Below, piece by piece: positions 44,283 through 56,848 of a stretch of DNA of 64,000 nucleotides (the stretch's first letter is position 1; every line of letters begins with the position of its first letter). The notes under the pieces are model-generated. The model was given only the letters and a program-made list of their open reading frames with translations. It was not told where the DNA came from and searched no databases. The stretch is taken from NCBI GenBank assembly GCA_020746875.1, contig JAGTJL010000011.1, positions 1,860,001 through 1,924,000 of the forward strand. Reading direction: 5' to 3'. The DNA comes from Rhexocercosporidium sp. MPI-PUGE-AT-0058. Taxonomy: Eukaryota; Ascomycota; Leotiomycetes; Helotiales. A program made the translations under genes and the position numbers.

Positions 44283-46395
44283 TGCCAAGCATTCTTGTGC
44301 AGCTGGAGGTAGATGCCCATTGAACAGTGAGCTTGGACAGTTATGTGATAGAGTGCGCCATTATGAGACTGGAGTAGTAGGTTTGTGCTTGCGTTGCGTC
44401 AAAAGAGGGAAATCGAACGATAGCGTTATATGTACTTGCACATGATCTCTCTGGTGAGCAAAAAGTCCTAAGGGACAAGGATATTAGGGACAACCATTTC
44501 TGTGCGTCGACCCCCATCACCACTGGTACCATACAACATAACTTGGGACAGAACTGCCTGTGTAAACGTTTCAACTCCACTTATTCTTCCTTGGAGACGC
44601 TGTTGCACCTTGTCCCGAGTCCTACGTTCAGCCACTGCATATCGTGATAAGAGTGACAGATCATTAGAGCAAACCATGTGAGCGAGTTGCGTATATAACA
44701 TAAGCGGAATGAAGGTGCCCCGGAATGCTACTTGATGGAAATTCTTGCCTCTCAAAATTCAGAGCAGTCATGATTTCTTCCATTACCTGGCCCTTCCACA
44801 TACACGAGAGGAATAAGGTTTTCATGACGAAATAACTCCCAACTGTTAAGTTCTATGTAAAAATACTAACCAAGTGTACAGAGGGGAACTTTAAAAGATA
44901 AACAGGTAGATGATCAATTATCCCAAAGCTACAGGTAAGCCTACTTTGGAAGAGCTGGCGTGGTAGAAGAAAGAGATGCTCTGCAGCGAACTAGCTAAGA
45001 AACATTTAAGTATACTGTAATCCAGGAACCTTCGACAAGTAGCGGCTGGCGTAGGGAAAGGAGCGAAATTTGGCTTTGCCTATCTAAAACACGCGAGATT
45101 TCAAGTCCGCATAGTAGCTACACCAGCAGTTCAATCTTTCTCCCATTTTGGCGATGCACTGACACATCCAGGACACCATACCAACCACTCCCGAAGACGT
45201 ATATTTTTGAAGGTTTTTGTACCGCTAGAACTCTGGACGGGAGAAATCCAGCCTGGCATTCTAATCGATACATCTATCACGCTCCCTTCACTGCCCGAAA
45301 TTATGGCAGCTGGGATCCCTTTTCAGCTTTGGTTCTCTTCCAAGGACTTTTTGAAATGCTGCTCGTGTTTGAGAACCACCTCCTGAGACTTACAAATTTA
45401 ACGAAAGTGTTTTACATGAGCTGCTCTGCAGCGCAGCAAAAAGAAACCATCCGTGCTTGATAGCCCCTTGATTCATCTTTCAATGAGAAACATTCACTAC
45501 TACACCTTGCCACAAAAGAAAAACAGCAGCCATCTGTATGTATGATGTGGTAGTTGGAAAACGTGAAGCAAGGCGCTCGTAGGTCTCCAAACCACGTTGT
45601 GTTGGTAGTGTGTCCTCAATCTCAAACATTAGCATCTGCAGAAGAGAAATCCATCTCAATGGGTCTGACGTCTATATGTCATTAACACTTGGAGTTTAAA
45701 AATTTATTACATAAGGGTCGAGGGGATATAGAATAGACCCTATGTGTTCTCTGCGTTTGGTCTAGGGAGGAAAAGAGTCTGCTATCGCATGAACTTAAAT
45801 TCGCTCGGTCGTCCTATTCGTTAAGAGCATGCTCTTCGTGGAGTTGACGAAGCCACTTTGTGTAATCGTGGCTTCGCTGTTATTGGCTTGGTGAAATCTC
45901 TGGCTTTGTGAAGGCATCTTGTGTATACTATGGTGTTGTAGGATGAACACTGAAAGTGAAATCGAAGTACAAATAATATACTGTAACATCGATCTCTGCG
46001 TGCCAGAATATCCTCCGTGCCGGAAAAAATGATAGGGACTTTGACTTAAGATATCTTTCAATCTACATATACTATAACTAAAAGTTTACAATTATCTTAT
46101 AAGTCGTATCCCCTGCCCACTTCCTAGCATCCTGTGCCCGTCCCACTAGAATATCACGCTCGTATTATCGCCCTCACGCCTGCCGCCGTCAGGCTTGATT
46201 TGTAAAGAGTATCTTTTCATAGCGTAATAGATTTCCTCTATACTTGCACTGTCTCTAGAACGTATAGAAGGGTCTAAGCCGAATTCTTATGCCTCCCCAC
46301 TACTGCAGGAGATCGTCAATAGCGTTGTGACAGTTGTGGTGTGCAGACTCATACAAGATCGCCACGGGGGTCGGGACCTCCCGGTATACGCTATA
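44283..46395. other. Gene-poor 2.1 kb
   Basis: No gene supported. Frames at 44341-44580 and 44468-44755 (minus) and 45795-46061 (minus) lack known motifs. Base composition is balanced, unlike the RIP blocks, so decayed unique sequence is possible. Confidence 0.4.
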
Positions 46396-48228
46396 ACGTC
46401 TCGCCCCCCCCTTTGGCCCACCCGGGCCTTTGGCCCACCTCGCTTAATTCCAATACTTCCTATTTAAGACTTAATAACTCTATATTTCCTTAACTTCTAT
46501 ATAAGATATTATAGAATCTAATTCTCCTTATAATTCTGATTCTAAAGACTCAATTTGACGTTCTCCAGCTGCGATTTGAGCCTCCTTAATAGCACGTGTT
46601 GTGGCGAACTTGGAATTTGGACTAGTCCGAACTTTCCGCCTTTTCCTTAGCCTTAACTGCTCTAATTTCTCTTCCAGCGCCTTAATCTTCATATTTGCCT
46701 TCCCTAATTCGTAATCCTTTTCATTAATTCCCTTTATAACCTTCCTAAAAAGCAAACGTTGCGTTGGAAGTTAGTCACATGATCCGCTAGCCAAAGTACG
46801 AATCTATACGTACAAATCCTTCCTAGCCCTTAGAGTCTGAACGTTAATTAAAGGTTCAATTACCTCCGGAGGTAATATTAGCGTCTCCTAAGGCTTTGGA
46901 AGAGATGGATTTGTCGATTTATTACTATTTTCTAATAGCAAAGGGCTCATTAATAGCTTGGCTACAGATACCGGCCATAATCCTATAGTTCTCCACCCCG
47001 CCTTAATATTAGACGGGGTAATACTCTCTTGACGTGCCTTTTAGTAGCAGATAAGGAAGTTACGCTTGCCAATTAGAGTAGAATCGATTAAAGAACTCAA
47101 CTTTTGCAATTCTTTTCGGTAGGCACGCTTCAAAACAGAAAAAACCGTCAAATCCAAAGGTTGTAAGACGTGTGACGTATATACAAGTAAAAATAGAAAG
47201 TATATATTATATTCAAGGCACTTTCAAAGGAATTCCGTAGTCTTATAACTCCCGTGGCCGTCTAAAATAAGGAGCCTTGCTGAATGATCACGTGGTTTCG
47301 TTTGAGGAATAAAGACCTTCTTTAGCCATTCAAGGGCCATTTGATCAGTTGTTCACCCATTTTCAGTAGCTGTGAAATGCCATTAGTCGAATACGTCTAA
47401 TTGAGACGGAAACCACTATTGTTGGACTGATTTTCCCTTGTAAATTACAGCTAGTAGCGTAGAAGTTCTAGTTACAGAGATACACTTAATGATTATTATC
47501 TAAGCACGTGAACCTGGCTGTTTTCCTTAAATCTTGCGGCTCTCAGCGTTCCTTATAACATATCCATTAAGACCGTAGCCTTCTATAATACTAGTCTCGT
47601 CCATATTCCATCGTTGATAAGCTAGAATAGCCTTAATAGCCGGAATCTCCAATTTCTGGAACCACGGCCTAATAACTTCAGAACAAGCGGCATTAACACG
47701 CACGGAATCGACGTATATTTGCCTCTTAGTCTTTAGAACAGGATTACGTGCCAAAAATCGTGCCATCTAATGTTTTCCTAGTGGTAAGTGGTCTCCTTAA
47801 AGTACCAAAAGCCTCTCTCCAAAAACCTTGATTTGTGTATGCGTAACTCCATAGCCAAGAGACTCTTGAGTCAAAATCCAATCAGTCAATCGATTCTCTA
47901 TCACCGTAAGTAGCCTTTGCAAGTGACTAGCGGCCTCTTGACGTGGTTGAGTCGTTTCGTTACGATGGCGAAGTGTAGACCTTAGAATACCCCACTCTAA
48001 GCATGCCTTTCGTAAAGACTTGCCATTTGCGATCTCCTCAAGCGCGCACATGACGTCATGCTCAGTATACTCAGGCTTCATGATGAAAATAATGCGAATT
48101 CCAAATTTGAAGAGAATCGATTAAAAAATGAAAGAGTAATTAATTATTCAAGTTAGTAGGTATAAGTGGCGGTGAACTAAGCGAGGTAGGCCAAAGGCCC
48201 GGGTGGGCCAAAGGGGGGGGCGAGACGT
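46396..48228 (-). mobile_element. Fot1/pogo-type transposon, copy 2, less mutated
   Basis: Flanked by TA (46394-46395 and 48229-48230). Ends ACGTCTCGCCCCCCC.. and ..GGGGGGGCGAGACGT, with two 'ctttggcccaccc' type units inside each end. Total 1,833 bp, the same as copy 1. The transposase is on the minus strand (see pseudogene). Substitutions relative to copy 1 are mostly C/T and G/A. Confidence 0.88.
46528..48081 (-). pseudogene. Fot1/pogo transposase relic
   Basis: Three in-order pieces on the minus strand: 48081-47797 with a Psq-type helix-turn-helix (EEIANGKSLRKACLEWGI..STLRHR) and the start of the CENP-B-type second DNA-binding part; 47766-47527 with 'WNMDETSIIEGYGLNGYVI', the NxDExG signature containing the first catalytic Asp of DDE_1 transposases; 46755-46528 with a charged coiled-coil C-terminus (MKIKALEEKLEQLRLRKRRK). 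Stops and shifts separate the pieces. Inactive. Confidence 0.82.
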
Positions 48229-49599
48229 TATGCAAACCAAACAGGCGAGAAAGCAGGAATTGACGAGAGACCCCTTCTTGGACGCAACACCGTGGGATAA
48301 GCAGTGAAGCAAGACTTATGAAAATAGTACGGATCTAATCGTCAGTAGTATCTCTATTTTCTGATATAAAATTATTTGATTCGAATCTGTGGCTACCGCA
48401 ATATTGCTGTAATCTTACACGTCTCGATTTGGTGTGCGGTTAGTACCATACGCTTAGAGCAAGTAGCGATTTGCGACCCTATACTATTTACGAAAGTAAA
48501 AGAATATATTAATAGCCCGAGTATAATGAATAAACTTTTAACTCCGGAATATACTCTTACTTTAAAAAGCCCTTTTAAATAAAATACAAAATTAAGATAA
48601 AGTGCGTTAAATTAAAAGTTTACTTTAAGTATAAAGTAAGACTTAAAAGCATTACGGCTCGAGTGAGAATATATAACTTATAAATCGAGATTTAAACGTA
48701 TTGCAGGATTAAGTACGAGATTTGCCTTGATTATCACGTATCGAGATTTAAATACCGTCGAGACCTCGATTATAAAAGGAAACTCCGGTAATAATTTTAA
48801 TATTATATCTTTAAACTAAAGCAGAAAGTGCTCGGACGACAGAAATAAAATAAGCGAAAGTAATACGCTCTTAAATTATAATAAATAAAGCTTAATTAAA
48901 ATCAAGTATTTTTATTAAAAGCTCGGTAAAATTAAAAACGCTAATTAAAAAGAAAAGAAAAAGAAAAAGATTATAAAAAGATTAAAATAATAAAGTATTT
49001 ATAATACATATAATTCTCCTTAAATAAATACGCTTTAATAAAAGCAACTTTACGCCCAGGAATAAGTCTAATCTTAAGGGTAATTAAATCCTCGATTAAT
49101 ATAATAATCTTCGGTCCGAAATCGATTAAATGCTTTATAAGCTTATACTTAATTAGTATATATTACCAGAAGAGCAAGATAATCTTCGAGATTTAATAAA
49201 GATTATATATTATATAATTATAATAATAATATAATTAAGCTGTTAATTATTAAAAAAAAGCTTTTATTTTTAAAAATTAAAATCTAAGATCTTCTATTAA
49301 AATCGAAATAATAAAGCGATCTTAAGAATTTATTGCAGGTTTATACTAGTTTAAGTCACGGGTTAGTTATATAAATAGAGTCGGATGCAAACTCTGTTAC
49401 ACTAGTCGGACTATTAATTATTAAAGAGCGTATTTGCAGATCTTATAACTATTATAATTAATATATAAGTTAATTAATAATACCTTATCTTAATGCTTCT
49501 TGGTTTAATTATGTATATCTTAATAATAAATTATAAGCCCCGATAGCCTAAATTAAGTATACTCTTAGTTTTACTAGATTTACCGCTTTCTTAAAGGAA

Positions 49600-52500
49600 T
49601 AAGCTCTTACTTATAAATTAAATTGCGTCTCTTACGATAGAAGACTAGTAAAAAAAAAAGTAATAACGTTATTCTAGCGCGTCTTTTTGATTAAAATACC
49701 TCAGAAGATTTAAGAGAGGTATTATATTTACTTTTACTTATATTTTTATTATCGTAAGTTGCCTTATCGGAGTATTTTAATTCTTTTAGGAATCCCGTAT
49801 CGCTAGTACTTAAGGAGTCCGATATTAACGATTCTTATAATAATATTAACAACTTCTACGACTTATCTCGTATAAATAATAAAATAAATTTACTTACCGA
49901 AAGTAGCGTATTATTTGTTATATTATTAATTTCCGGAGCTTTTAAGGATTTTAAGAACTAGTCCGGTCTTATAAATACGCCTGCAGAAGACCGATTTACA
50001 CTTAACGACCCCGAATTAAATTCAAATTTACGTGATATTATATTAAAAGTTAAGCCGAAGTTTAAGCTCAAAGTTGAGCTTCTGAGACGTAAAATAGCCT
50101 TTATTTTATTAAACCTTTCCGACGTTTAGAAGTTAAAAGGCATTAAGAACTACCTCGAGTAATATAATAAAATCCTTAATGTTGGAATATTTAATAATAT
50201 TTTTAAGTATTTAAATATTAAATCTCGTTTATATACGCTAAAAGAAATTAAAGAATAAGATAACGATATTAACGAAAATACCTTAAAGAAATAAACCGAT
50301 TAGTAAGTAAAAGAAGCTTAAATAAGACTCGTTATTACCTTCAATTATAAGCTTAATTTATTAATATATATTACCGGAAAGAAAATTACTTTAAAAATAT
50401 AAAAAGCCTTATAATATTAATATAAAAGCAATAAAACGTCCTAATATATAACGTTATTTAAGATTATATTAAAATTCCGTTATAATGATTTCTTATTATT
50501 AGAGAAGTTTATTATCGCCTTTAAGCTGTCGATTATCAAATTAAATACACTGAAGATAGCTCTTCTCGCAAAATAATATTTAATTATATTTATTATTATA
50601 ATTTCTGAAAAATAGCTTATTTAAGCTGAATAAGAACACTTAAATCTACGTATAATACTAGCCGTTACGATATTTGGCGATTTTATAATAAGATCAAGTA
50701 TTATTATTAATGTTAACTCGAATATTACTTTAAAAAGTCTTATTAAAAATATTATAAATAAGGCAAGAGTTAGCGAATTAGGCAAGATAGTCGGATAAGC
50801 CTTTTACGGAAATAAGAATATCCTGAATCCGAATAAAGCTAAAATAAAAGTAATTTTAATATTAAGAATAATAAAAGCAAAGGCGGAAACGGTTCTAAAA
50901 TTAAGTTAATTTATAAATATTATAATTAGCTAAACTCACGTCATGTACTTAATAATTATTATATAATAAATAATACTAAGAAGACTAAGTTTAAGAAGAA
51001 ATATTAAAAGAAGTATAATTTATATAAAGATTATATTAAGAATAAAAAAGTAATAATAAGAAAAGTAGAAATAGTAGAAAAAAGAGAAATAAGTAATAAT
51101 TTTAATAAGAATATCTTTAGATTAGTACTTCTCTCGTTTATTCTTATTGTTTTAGCGTTTAGATTCGCTGCTTTTTCTTATAAAAACCAGTCTCGATGGC
51201 TATTTAATATTAAAGTTATTAAATATATATTTAACGACTTATTAAAATTCTTTAAATATACGCCACGCTTTAACTTATTATTTATGTCGATAGTTAATGG
51301 TCCTTTTAAACCTGACGGCATTAGCACATGCACGCTTAAAACAATCAAATTCGACGGTTCCGTGCGTATAAATTTTATTATAATATATTATATATGCCTT
51401 TTCCCCTTATATACTTATATTCTGGCTATAAATTAATTAAATTAAATAGTTACCTTCGGTTAAATAAACGTTTTATAATATTAAATAGAAAGATTTATTA
51501 CGTTAATTTAGAGTTCTTTTTAATAAAAGAGAAGTAATTTATTAGTTTTAGGTATATTAATATGCCGGGACTGATTCTTTTTATTATAATTAAGGTAGCT
51601 ATAGTCGATATCGAGCTGTAATACCGTAGAATAGATTATATTAGTTTTAATATAATCAGAAATACTTAAGGTCTTATTAATAGCATGAAATTTAACGAGA
51701 CTAAACTTAATAGAACTCGTTTTTGCGTATTTTATGAGAAGGGCAGACTTATCCGTAAAGTTAATAAGCCCTTAGCACGTATAAAGCTAGTATATACGCT
51801 GCATAAGATTAATATCGATATAGTTTATTTTATTTTAATAATAATTAATAACTATTGCTACGCCTCAATCTTCATTTATATAATTATTTCCGCAAAATAA
51901 GCTTATACGTACGCTAAGAAGTCAAATATATATTTTATAAATCAGAAGATAATTAAAGTAGTTAAGATATAATATAATAAAAATATTAAGATATTCCGTC
52001 TTAATAATAAAAGAAAATACAGCCGTATATAAATAAAAAGAATTAGTAGATTACCTTAATATATTAAGTAAGGAATTTACTTTATATACTCCGGAATAAG
52101 ACGGAAGAGTTAAACGCTTTATTCGTACTATTAAGAAACCTATACGGCTGTAATTAATTAAAATATGCCGAAAACGTATAGCTTAAGGTTTTAATAATAA
52201 TCGTTTATATTATTAATTATACTTTTATATTTATAATTAATAGAAAGATTTTATTTCAGGCTTTTTAAGATAATATTAAGCTTAATATAAATTATAAACC
52301 TTCGGTTAAATACTTAAGAGTTCTTAGCTATTTTATATATATTCTAATCGATAAGGAAAAAAGAATATAAAGCCGTAAGGTTAATCCGAGGGTAGAAAAG
52401 GGTATTTTAATTAGTTTTAAAAGCTATAATATTTACTATTATTTAATTAATAAAAAGATTATCCGCACTTCTTATATAAGATTCGATAAGAACGGTTTAA

Positions 52501-54160
52501 TCACAGAACCTCACGAAGAAGATGTTATATTATTATTTCGCGCCAAAAAATAACAATAATAGCGTGAGTTAAAATTATAATATTAAAAAGTAGAAATAAT
52601 TATTAAAATTAGCCGGAAGAGTAATTTCTAGATAATAAGACTGATAATCCCGGATTAATAATTAATTCCGAGAATAACGCTAAATCTAACATTAATACCG
52701 ACGAGGAAAGCAAAATTAACGCTTTTAAGATATTAAAAGAATAAAAATAAATACTTTTTATTAAAAAGAAACGTAATAAATCTCTTAGTTTTAAGAATAA
52801 AATATTTAAATACGTTTTACGTAAAACTTGCTTTAATAAAGTATAAAATCTAATTAATAATACAATCTCGTATTTTATATCTCCGGAAAAAAGAATTAAT
52901 TATTCTTCGGACTATTACCGATTTACTCTTAATATAATTTGAAAAGAATTATTATATTCCGATAATTCAATCTCGCTAAAAGAAGCAATATAGCGCTTTA
53001 ATTAATTAAAATAAAAACGGTAATTATTACAGAATATCGTTCATTTATTAATAAGGAAATATAATCTTTTATAAAACGATTAAACTTATTATTTAGCAAT
53101 AAAGTACTTAATTCACGTTTAATTTTTAAGATAAAAAAAATAAATATAATATTATTAAGAAATATAAAGTCAGACTTGTCGTATAAAACTATGCTTAACG
53201 CTATAAACGAGATTATAATTAAATATATATTAGCGTTTACAAATCCGTAATTTAAAAGCTTATATTAGTTATAACAGCTTTATATAATTTAAAAGTAAAA
53301 TAATATAACGTCGAGACTTTATTTCTAAATAGCGATATTAATTCCGATATTTACGTTAAAATCCTTTTAAAATAAAAGGAAAATAACCGAATTCTTATAA
53401 TCGACGAGTATATAAAACTTAAGAAGGCTTTATATAATCTTAAGTAATTATTACGTTTATAATAATAGAAGTTACGTATTGAATTTATTAAGATTAGTTT
53501 CGTTCTTTTAAAATTAGTAATTATATATATATTAATAAAAAGATTAAGATTTTAATTATTACTTACGTTAATAATTTCTTTATAATACTTTTTAAGAGTT
53601 CGTATTATTTATAATAAAAAAAAGAAAATTATTTCTCTTTATTAAGATACTTATGTAACGACGCAAGAGCCTCGGACGTGAAGATAGACTTAATACTTAG
53701 AATACAAAAACTACAGAGCAACTGTACAGGAGGGACCCATATATATAAGGAGTCGGAGGGGAGTCGGACCTGTTCCGGACCCCTGACCTAGCCGAAGCAT
53801 ACCTGTCGTTACAACTTATATTAAGAAAGTATTAGAACGTTTCGAAATAGCTAATTATAAGACTACTATTACGTTATTTACTTTTAGTTCCGAAGTTCAT
53901 ATAATTAAATTTAAAGAGCAAGCTATTATATAAAAGATTAAGTTATATTAATAAATCTATAATTTCTCATAATACTTTACTTATATTAAATAAAATATTT
54001 AGTATTATTCTTTTATATTATTTTAATTTCTTATAAATCCGTCTTTATAATATTTTGCTAGCGTAAAAAGAATTATTTAATATTTTCAAAAAACGAAGTA
54101 TTATATTATAATATACGGTAGAGACGTTATAAACGCCGAACTTATAAAGTTATTGTAGTA
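49600..54160 (+). mobile_element. Ty1/Copia retrotransposon polyprotein relic, RIP-destroyed
   Basis: Reading through stops on the plus strand gives Copia landmarks in order: a zinc-knuckle relic near 50,925 (KYYNxLNSRH, Cys codons changed); protease at about 51,205-51,270 'WLFNIKVIKYIFNDLLKF', where the family has W-L-D-S/T-G-A-T, with D and G codons changed by G-to-A; GAG-pre-integrase/integrase near 51,690-51,880 ('KGRLIRKVNKPLARIK' and 'NNYCYASIFIY'); reverse transcriptase from about 53,157 ('YKVRLVV.NYA.RYKRDYN', family YKARLVVRGYAQ); RNase H about 53,840-54,160 ('AKRIxRYL..YGR' pattern). Gene order PR-IN-RT-RH is Copia. It is split by a solo LTR at 53654. LTRs of this element were not found; ends are approximate. 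Confidence 0.75.
53654..53813. repeat. 160-bp solo LTR with 5-bp target duplication, inserted in the Copia relic
   Basis: Begins TGTAACGACG and ends CTGTCGTTACA (TG..CA with inverted termini), flanked on both sides by ACTTA (53649-53653 and 53814-53818). GC-balanced, with 'catatatataagg' TATA-like box and 'agtcggacc' box, in clear contrast to the eroded Copia sequence around it. Confidence 0.88.
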
Positions 54161-54827
54161 TAGAAGTGGATCAAAGCACTGCGAGCAGTTGTAATTAAAT
54201 TAAAGTGATTAAATTATTATTTTAAAAGCCTTAAGAATTAAGAGAAAACAGTTATTTTCCTGAAGGCGGTCTATAGTAGTAGAACTTAATTAGGTCACGT
54301 GCAGTGCTAAGAGAGCAGCTGCCCGTGCTTATACGACAGTTATTAAAAGAAAGAGATTTGGTAGGAATAATGATTCTATTATACGAGGGATTTCTAAGTC
54401 TATATAACTACTCCAGTTAATTACGTATATATTCGCTTGTATAACTTAATTAAGTATTTGCTTGCGAGCTTACCAGTTAAAGTAATCTCTTACCGGAAAC
54501 CAGAGCTTCCGAGGTTTAAAACACGGAAGCCGGAGCTTTATACAAAAGTAATTAAGTTATGGAAAGGTATGCTTAATATAATATTATAGTTTTTAGATTA
54601 CTTTTTATAATATCCTCAGAATTAAAAGATAGCTATTTATTATTAATTATCTCTAAATAAATAATTAAAATCGAAATATATAATTAATACTTATAAAGAC
54701 GACTCCGGCTTTTCGTTACGTATTATTAAGACGACTAGTCCGAATTACTTTTCATTCTAAATTACGCGCAGATATTACTTTTTTATAACTTTTTAAGAAA
54801 GCTCTTATTATTTGAATTAATCTATAA

Positions 54828-55276
54828 CGTTACGGACGCTCCTGGGCGGCCGCCGAGTCCTAGGAGGAAATGTTCTAAGAGCCGCGTAGCCTTAGGAACT
54901 AAGTAGTTCCTGGGGGTACAGCTCCTGAGAGCTAATAAACTCTTAAGACCTACTTATATATAGTAGTACACTTATAATAAGTAAGCAGCTAAGAGGAAAG
55001 GACGCCCTCGGATTACGCGACCTCGGTCACGTGATAATCCTTAAGATCTTAAAGGATTTCCTAGATCTTAGGATTTAGAGAAATCTAAAAGAAACGAAGG
55101 TTTTATATAAGACTAATACGTTTACTATTAAATAAGAGCTTTATGCTTAATTAAAAATAATATCTTACTTATATTAGTTATTGTTTATACTATTATACGT
55201 AATACACTTACTTCTCGATGATTAAGATTAATATAACCCACCGTATTTACATCGAGTAAATACACGGACCGTGACA
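54828..55276 (+). repeat. 449-bp solo LTR with TATAA target duplication
   Basis: Flanked by TATAA at 54823-54827 and 55277-55281. Starts CGTTACGGACGC (ancestral TGTTACG) and ends CCGTGACA. Shares with 63366-63845 the segments 'gaaacgaaggttttata', 'ttattaaataagagcttta' and 'acgtaatacacttactt', and the end, so it belongs to the same LTR family. Confidence 0.85.
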
Positions 55277-55486
55277 TATAAATACGTAATTTATACGAAT
55301 TAAGATTAGGAAATCGACTTGCTAAACTTAATATCTTTTGCTAATAAGTTAAATATTTAATAAGTTATTAATTATATAAAGCGACTTCGCGATATATAAG
55401 ATATAGCTCGGTTAAACCTTATTATAGCTTAAGCTAAGATAACATGGTCTTATAACTGCTCCCGCCGCGCAATCGACTTCGATGAA

Positions 55487-56214
55487 CATCTGCAAAAAAT
55501 TTCGCGGACGCCTAGAAATCGAATCCGCCATTTTCGCCATTTTCGCCATTTTCGCCAAAAGGCCGCCTTTAACGCTTAAAGCCGCCTTTTTAATTTTTAA
55601 TCGGTCGCTGGTGTTAAAAGCGTTAGTTTATTTTAATAAACGCTAAACTTAATTAAGTAATTTTTATAAATATAATTTAAACGCTAAAATATTATAATTT
55701 TAAAAAGAATATATTTTAACGTTTTTTTATTAACCGAATCCGGTTAGATTAGCGTTAATTTTAAGTTTCGCTTATATTTCGTCGGGCACGTCCTAAAAAC
55801 TAGTCTCGCTAAAGCTCTTACGCTATAAATATTTACGTTAAAAAAATAATAATAAGAAAATCGTTTGTTTCGGGTAAATTATATACGCACGCTAGCCGGC
55901 CCTAGCCTTAATAGGGCGTTATAAGAGGCATATTTATTATTATTATATTATAACTATTATTAATATATTATTAATATTATTAATACTTTTATAAACCTTA
56001 TTAATATATTAAATAAAATAAAACAATAAAGTCCCACTTTTAAAAGTGGGGTCATAATACGCTAGTCTATTTCGGCGCTTTCGGCGCGCTTTTAATTTAT
56101 TATATTAAGAAACTGTCCCTAAAATTTTCGACATGTAACTTTGGCTTTAAAAGCGCCAGAATGGCGCTTTTGGCGCCGTTGGCGGACGTCCGCTTCTCGA
56201 TTTTTTTGCAGATG
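55487..56214. mobile_element. 728-bp inverted-repeat element (MITE-like), transposon type unknown
   Basis: Left end CATCTGCAAAAAATTTCGCG, right end (reverse complement) CATCTGCAAAAAAATCGAGA; both continue into 'gcggac' and 'gccattttcgcc/ggcgcttttggcgcc' modules. Left has a triple 'gccattttc'. The centre is AT-rich and has no coding sequence. GAA (left) and AAA (right) flank it, possibly a 3-bp duplication with one change. Confidence 0.6.
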
Positions 56215-56848
56215 AAAGAAGCCTTATATAACTCGATATATATTATTTTAAGATATTTTATTTATTTAAGAAATTAAATATATCAACGAATAAACTATTC
56301 AAAATACTTAAGAAGATAAGTAACTTATACAGCCTAGAATTATTAGCGAATATAAAAGGTTATAACGTAATTATTAACTAAGTTAGTCAACAGCGGATTC
56401 CTGTGAGCAGGAATCACGTGATGTACAAGCCTGCTAGACGGCTCGCAGGCTAGCACTTAGTAAACAAAGATTCTATATAAGACTGGCACTTCTGCTATTA
56501 AATAAAAGCTTTGTGCTTAAATTCATATAGCAATTTACCTTGCTTATAACGTCTTAATTCCAATTAAGAACTAAACGTCTTATGACTTTAATTTATAGCT
56601 GATACTAATCGACGAGCTTATACGCACAGTACCCGCCGAACCAGGAACGTTATATATTAGTCTAAGCTTTTGCGTGTTTTTGCTGACGTTTTCTAAAGGA
56701 AAAGTGATAAATTAGAGACAGGTAGTTTTTTTATTAAATAAGGATTATTAATTTAAACTTTTGCGTATTGTTGTTAATGTTTTTTAAGAGAAAAGTAATA
56801 AATTAGAACAGGTTTATAAAATAAGTTAAATCTAACTTATATTTTTCT

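Larger units (their letters stand above)
48231..56848. other. AT-rich RIP desert
   Basis: Very high A+T with dense TA dinucleotides and almost no open frame above 70 codons. Contains a Copia relic, two solo LTRs and an inverted-repeat element (listed separately). 48,240-49,600, 54,180-54,820 and 56,220-56,840 show only eroded sequence with no boundaries I can define. The few GC-balanced islets correspond to younger insertions. Confidence 0.75.

Noticed and set aside
44468..44755. 95-codon minus-strand frame
   Set aside because: No ATG at its start, no motif, and an overlapping frame reads equally well.
51685..51900. 71-codon frame as a small gene
   Set aside because: It is the integrase region of the Copia relic (GAG-pre-integrase/integrase pattern) that happens to lack stops.
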